64,000 nucleotides of DNA from Clostridium sp. CAG:524. Its GTDB lineage: Bacteria; Bacillota_I; Bacilli_A; RF39; UBA660. The position numbers and the translations under genes are program-made. The first letter of the stretch is position 1, and each line of letters starts with the position of its first letter. The stretch covers positions 112,032 to 176,031 of the forward strand of contig FR880118.1 in NCBI GenBank assembly GCA_000434555.1. The letters are read 5' to 3'. Under the pieces are notes generated by a model that worked only from the letters and a program-made list of their open reading frames with translations, ran no database searches and was not told the origin of the DNA. This document shows, in pieces, positions 62,990-64,000 of this stretch.

Positions 62990-64000
62990 CTAAATTATTA
63001 CTAACGTAGATGGCATTGTTAAACTATAAAGTCTTACTTTTCTTAAGTTATGCTCTTTTACATATTCAAGCATACTTTTAAATTCTTCACTGTCTTTGTA
63101 AATATCTTTGTCATATAAATACCAGATATCAAATGCAGTTTCTGCTCCTTCTTGTAACATCTTTTGAACTCTTGGACTTTTAAACACTACATTATTTTGT
63201 TGTTCATCTAAAGGTTTATGTCTTCCTGAATCTTGATATATTTTAGATTGAATATCTGCTTCTAATTTATCACAATAGTGAGCAAATTTAGAGTTTTCTT
63301 TTTCTTCGGCATCAAAATCTAATAATGATTCAAACATTGATTCTCTATCTGTTAAATTTCCAAGAGTATGTTTCATTGCTTTATGTTCAATTCTTGCTTT
63401 TTCTTCTTTTGTTATATCAAAAGGTGTTTTATCTCCAATTTCTATTTCACCTATTTCATGTATTAATAATGTTTGTAATACTTCATCAAGATTAACATTT
63501 TTTTCTCCATCATACATAGCCATTGCTAAAACAATTGTGCCATATATATGATCAGCAATACTTTCTCTTTCACCAAAAATATCCCAATGTTTATTATCCC
63601 ATCCAGTTCTTTCAGTTTTTTCAAGATTCATATTATCATAATAGAATCTAAATATTTCTTGATACTTTTTATTTTCTTCAAAACTTTTTGGCTTAAAAAT
63701 ACCTTTTCTTACTGCTTCTTTATATAAATCATAAAAACACTTATCTGGATTTTCATTAATAATGCTATGTAATCTTAAATCATTTACTCTACAAATGCTC
63801 GCAAATATTGAATCAAATGTAACCATCCTTCTTATTTCATCTAATTCTTTATCATATTTACTTCCATTAGCTAAATATTCACTACATTTAAAATCATCAT
63901 TAGTAAGTGCAATTCCTTCAAGAGCAATCATTCTAAGTACCTTAGATATATCTTCTGATGGTTCAAATTCACTTTGAATAGCTCTTGCTAAAATCATACT
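62990..64000 (-). CDS. YfbR-like HD hydrolase, 5' end at window edge
   Basis: At least 335 residues; the frame remains open to the window end, so the true start may lie outside. The HD domain spans about residues 130-260: TERTGWDN, ERESIADHIYGTIVLAMAM (His), LLIHEIGEIEIGDKTPFD (HE in place of HD) and CDKLEAD (second Asp). This resembles YfbR/HD3-type 5'-deoxynucleotidases. The N-terminal ~100 residues are not recognised. Substrate unproven. Confidence 0.75.
   Translation of the reverse strand, partial: SMILARAIQSEFEPSEDISKVLRMIALEGIALTNDDFKCSEYLANGSKYDKELDEIRRMVTFDSIFASICRVNDLRLHSIINENPDKCFYDLYKEAVRKGIFKPKSFEENKKYQEIFRFYYDNMNLEKTERTGWDNKHWDIFGERESIADHIYGTIVLAMAMYDGEKNVNLDEVLQTLLIHEIGEIEIGDKTPFDITKEEKARIEHKAMKHTLGNLTDRESMFESLLDFDAEEKENSKFAHYCDKLEADIQSKIYQDSGRHKPLDEQQNNVVFKSPRVQKMLQEGAETAFDIWYLYDKDIYKDSEEFKSMLEYVKEHNLRKVRLYSLTMPSTLVII

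Noticed and set aside
1..64000. CRISPR array or cas genes
   Set aside because: No regularly spaced repeats and no Cas motifs seen; the many TTTA-type repeats are plain AT-richness.
1..64000. Mycoplasma-type code (UGA = Trp)
   Set aside because: All long genes are full length with UGA read as stop, and UGA ends at least one well-defined gene (48072-48074).

Overview
The window is very AT-rich, with short intergenic gaps, strong Shine-Dalgarno sites (GGAGG/AGGTG) and TAA/TAG/TGA stops that fit the standard bacterial code (UGA is a stop, not Trp). It carries Bacillota housekeeping genes (rplI-dnaB, rlmH, ligA, ung, rsgA, a PduL-type phosphotransacylase) and two genes of sporulation-linked families (gerQ-like, cse60-like). 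This suggests a low-GC member of the class Bacilli, perhaps an uncultured gut lineage. That placement is inference; there is no rRNA gene in the window.

Layout. (1) 1-11.6 kb is a defence island, all on the minus strand: a DNA2/NAM7-type helicase with a C-terminal nuclease-like domain (cut by the window edge), a LlaJI/BsuMI-like restriction-modification locus (two C5-cytosine methyltransferases plus McrB-like GTPase and McrC-like nuclease), an HNH protein, a DUF3800 protein and a DUF1810 protein. (2) 11.7-16.2 kb holds a DUF2828/Ro-like vWA protein, a small helix-turn-helix protein, a metallophosphoesterase, an unknown protein and the C-terminal stump of sbcC. (3) About 16.5-25.7 kb is a decaying integrated mobilizable element. 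It has an intact tyrosine recombinase, a MobV relaxase split by an in-frame TAA, a RepA-like ATPase pseudogene, a DUF3883 gene lacking its start, a trypsin-like protease, a ClpP/SDH-type protease and an AbiE toxin-antitoxin pair. A 15-bp direct repeat and paired TACCTA motifs mark its two ends. (4) 25.8-45.2 kb is mostly core genome: nucleotidase, kinase-like protein, ABC exporter, pduL, signal peptidase, gerQ, ung, transporter, rlmH, M23 peptidase, dnaB, rplI, yihY, a GGDEF receptor, ligA and a tRNA-Gly. (5) About 45.6-53.6 kb is a second mobile element. It has a large serine recombinase, an oriT-like region and a MobV relaxase, and its cargo is a methyltransferase-endonuclease fusion and a caspase-like protease. 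A structured, promoter- and terminator-bounded RNA candidate lies at its right edge. (6) 53.9-64 kb holds small and multidomain accessory genes: a RyR-like protein, an HD/nucleotide-kinase fusion, a SIR2-like protein, an effector-binding protein, rsgA, an ASCH-transglutaminase fusion, a transglutaminase-like protein and an HD hydrolase cut by the window edge.

How it works together. Anti-invader functions sit in three blocks: LlaJI-like R-M, AbiE, and the fused R-M with a caspase. The latter two are carried by mobilizable elements, so the region looks like a hotspot of exchangeable defence. The clearest regulatory signals are a terminator plus an extended -10 promoter separating the methyltransferase genes from the restriction genes, a 16-bp inverted repeat over the abiE promoter, and several genes whose -10 box lies 5-7 nt before the start codon, which suggests leaderless mRNAs. 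The best candidates for something undescribed are the fused R-M/caspase module with its adjacent structured RNA, the two-protease element, and the HD-kinase fusion.
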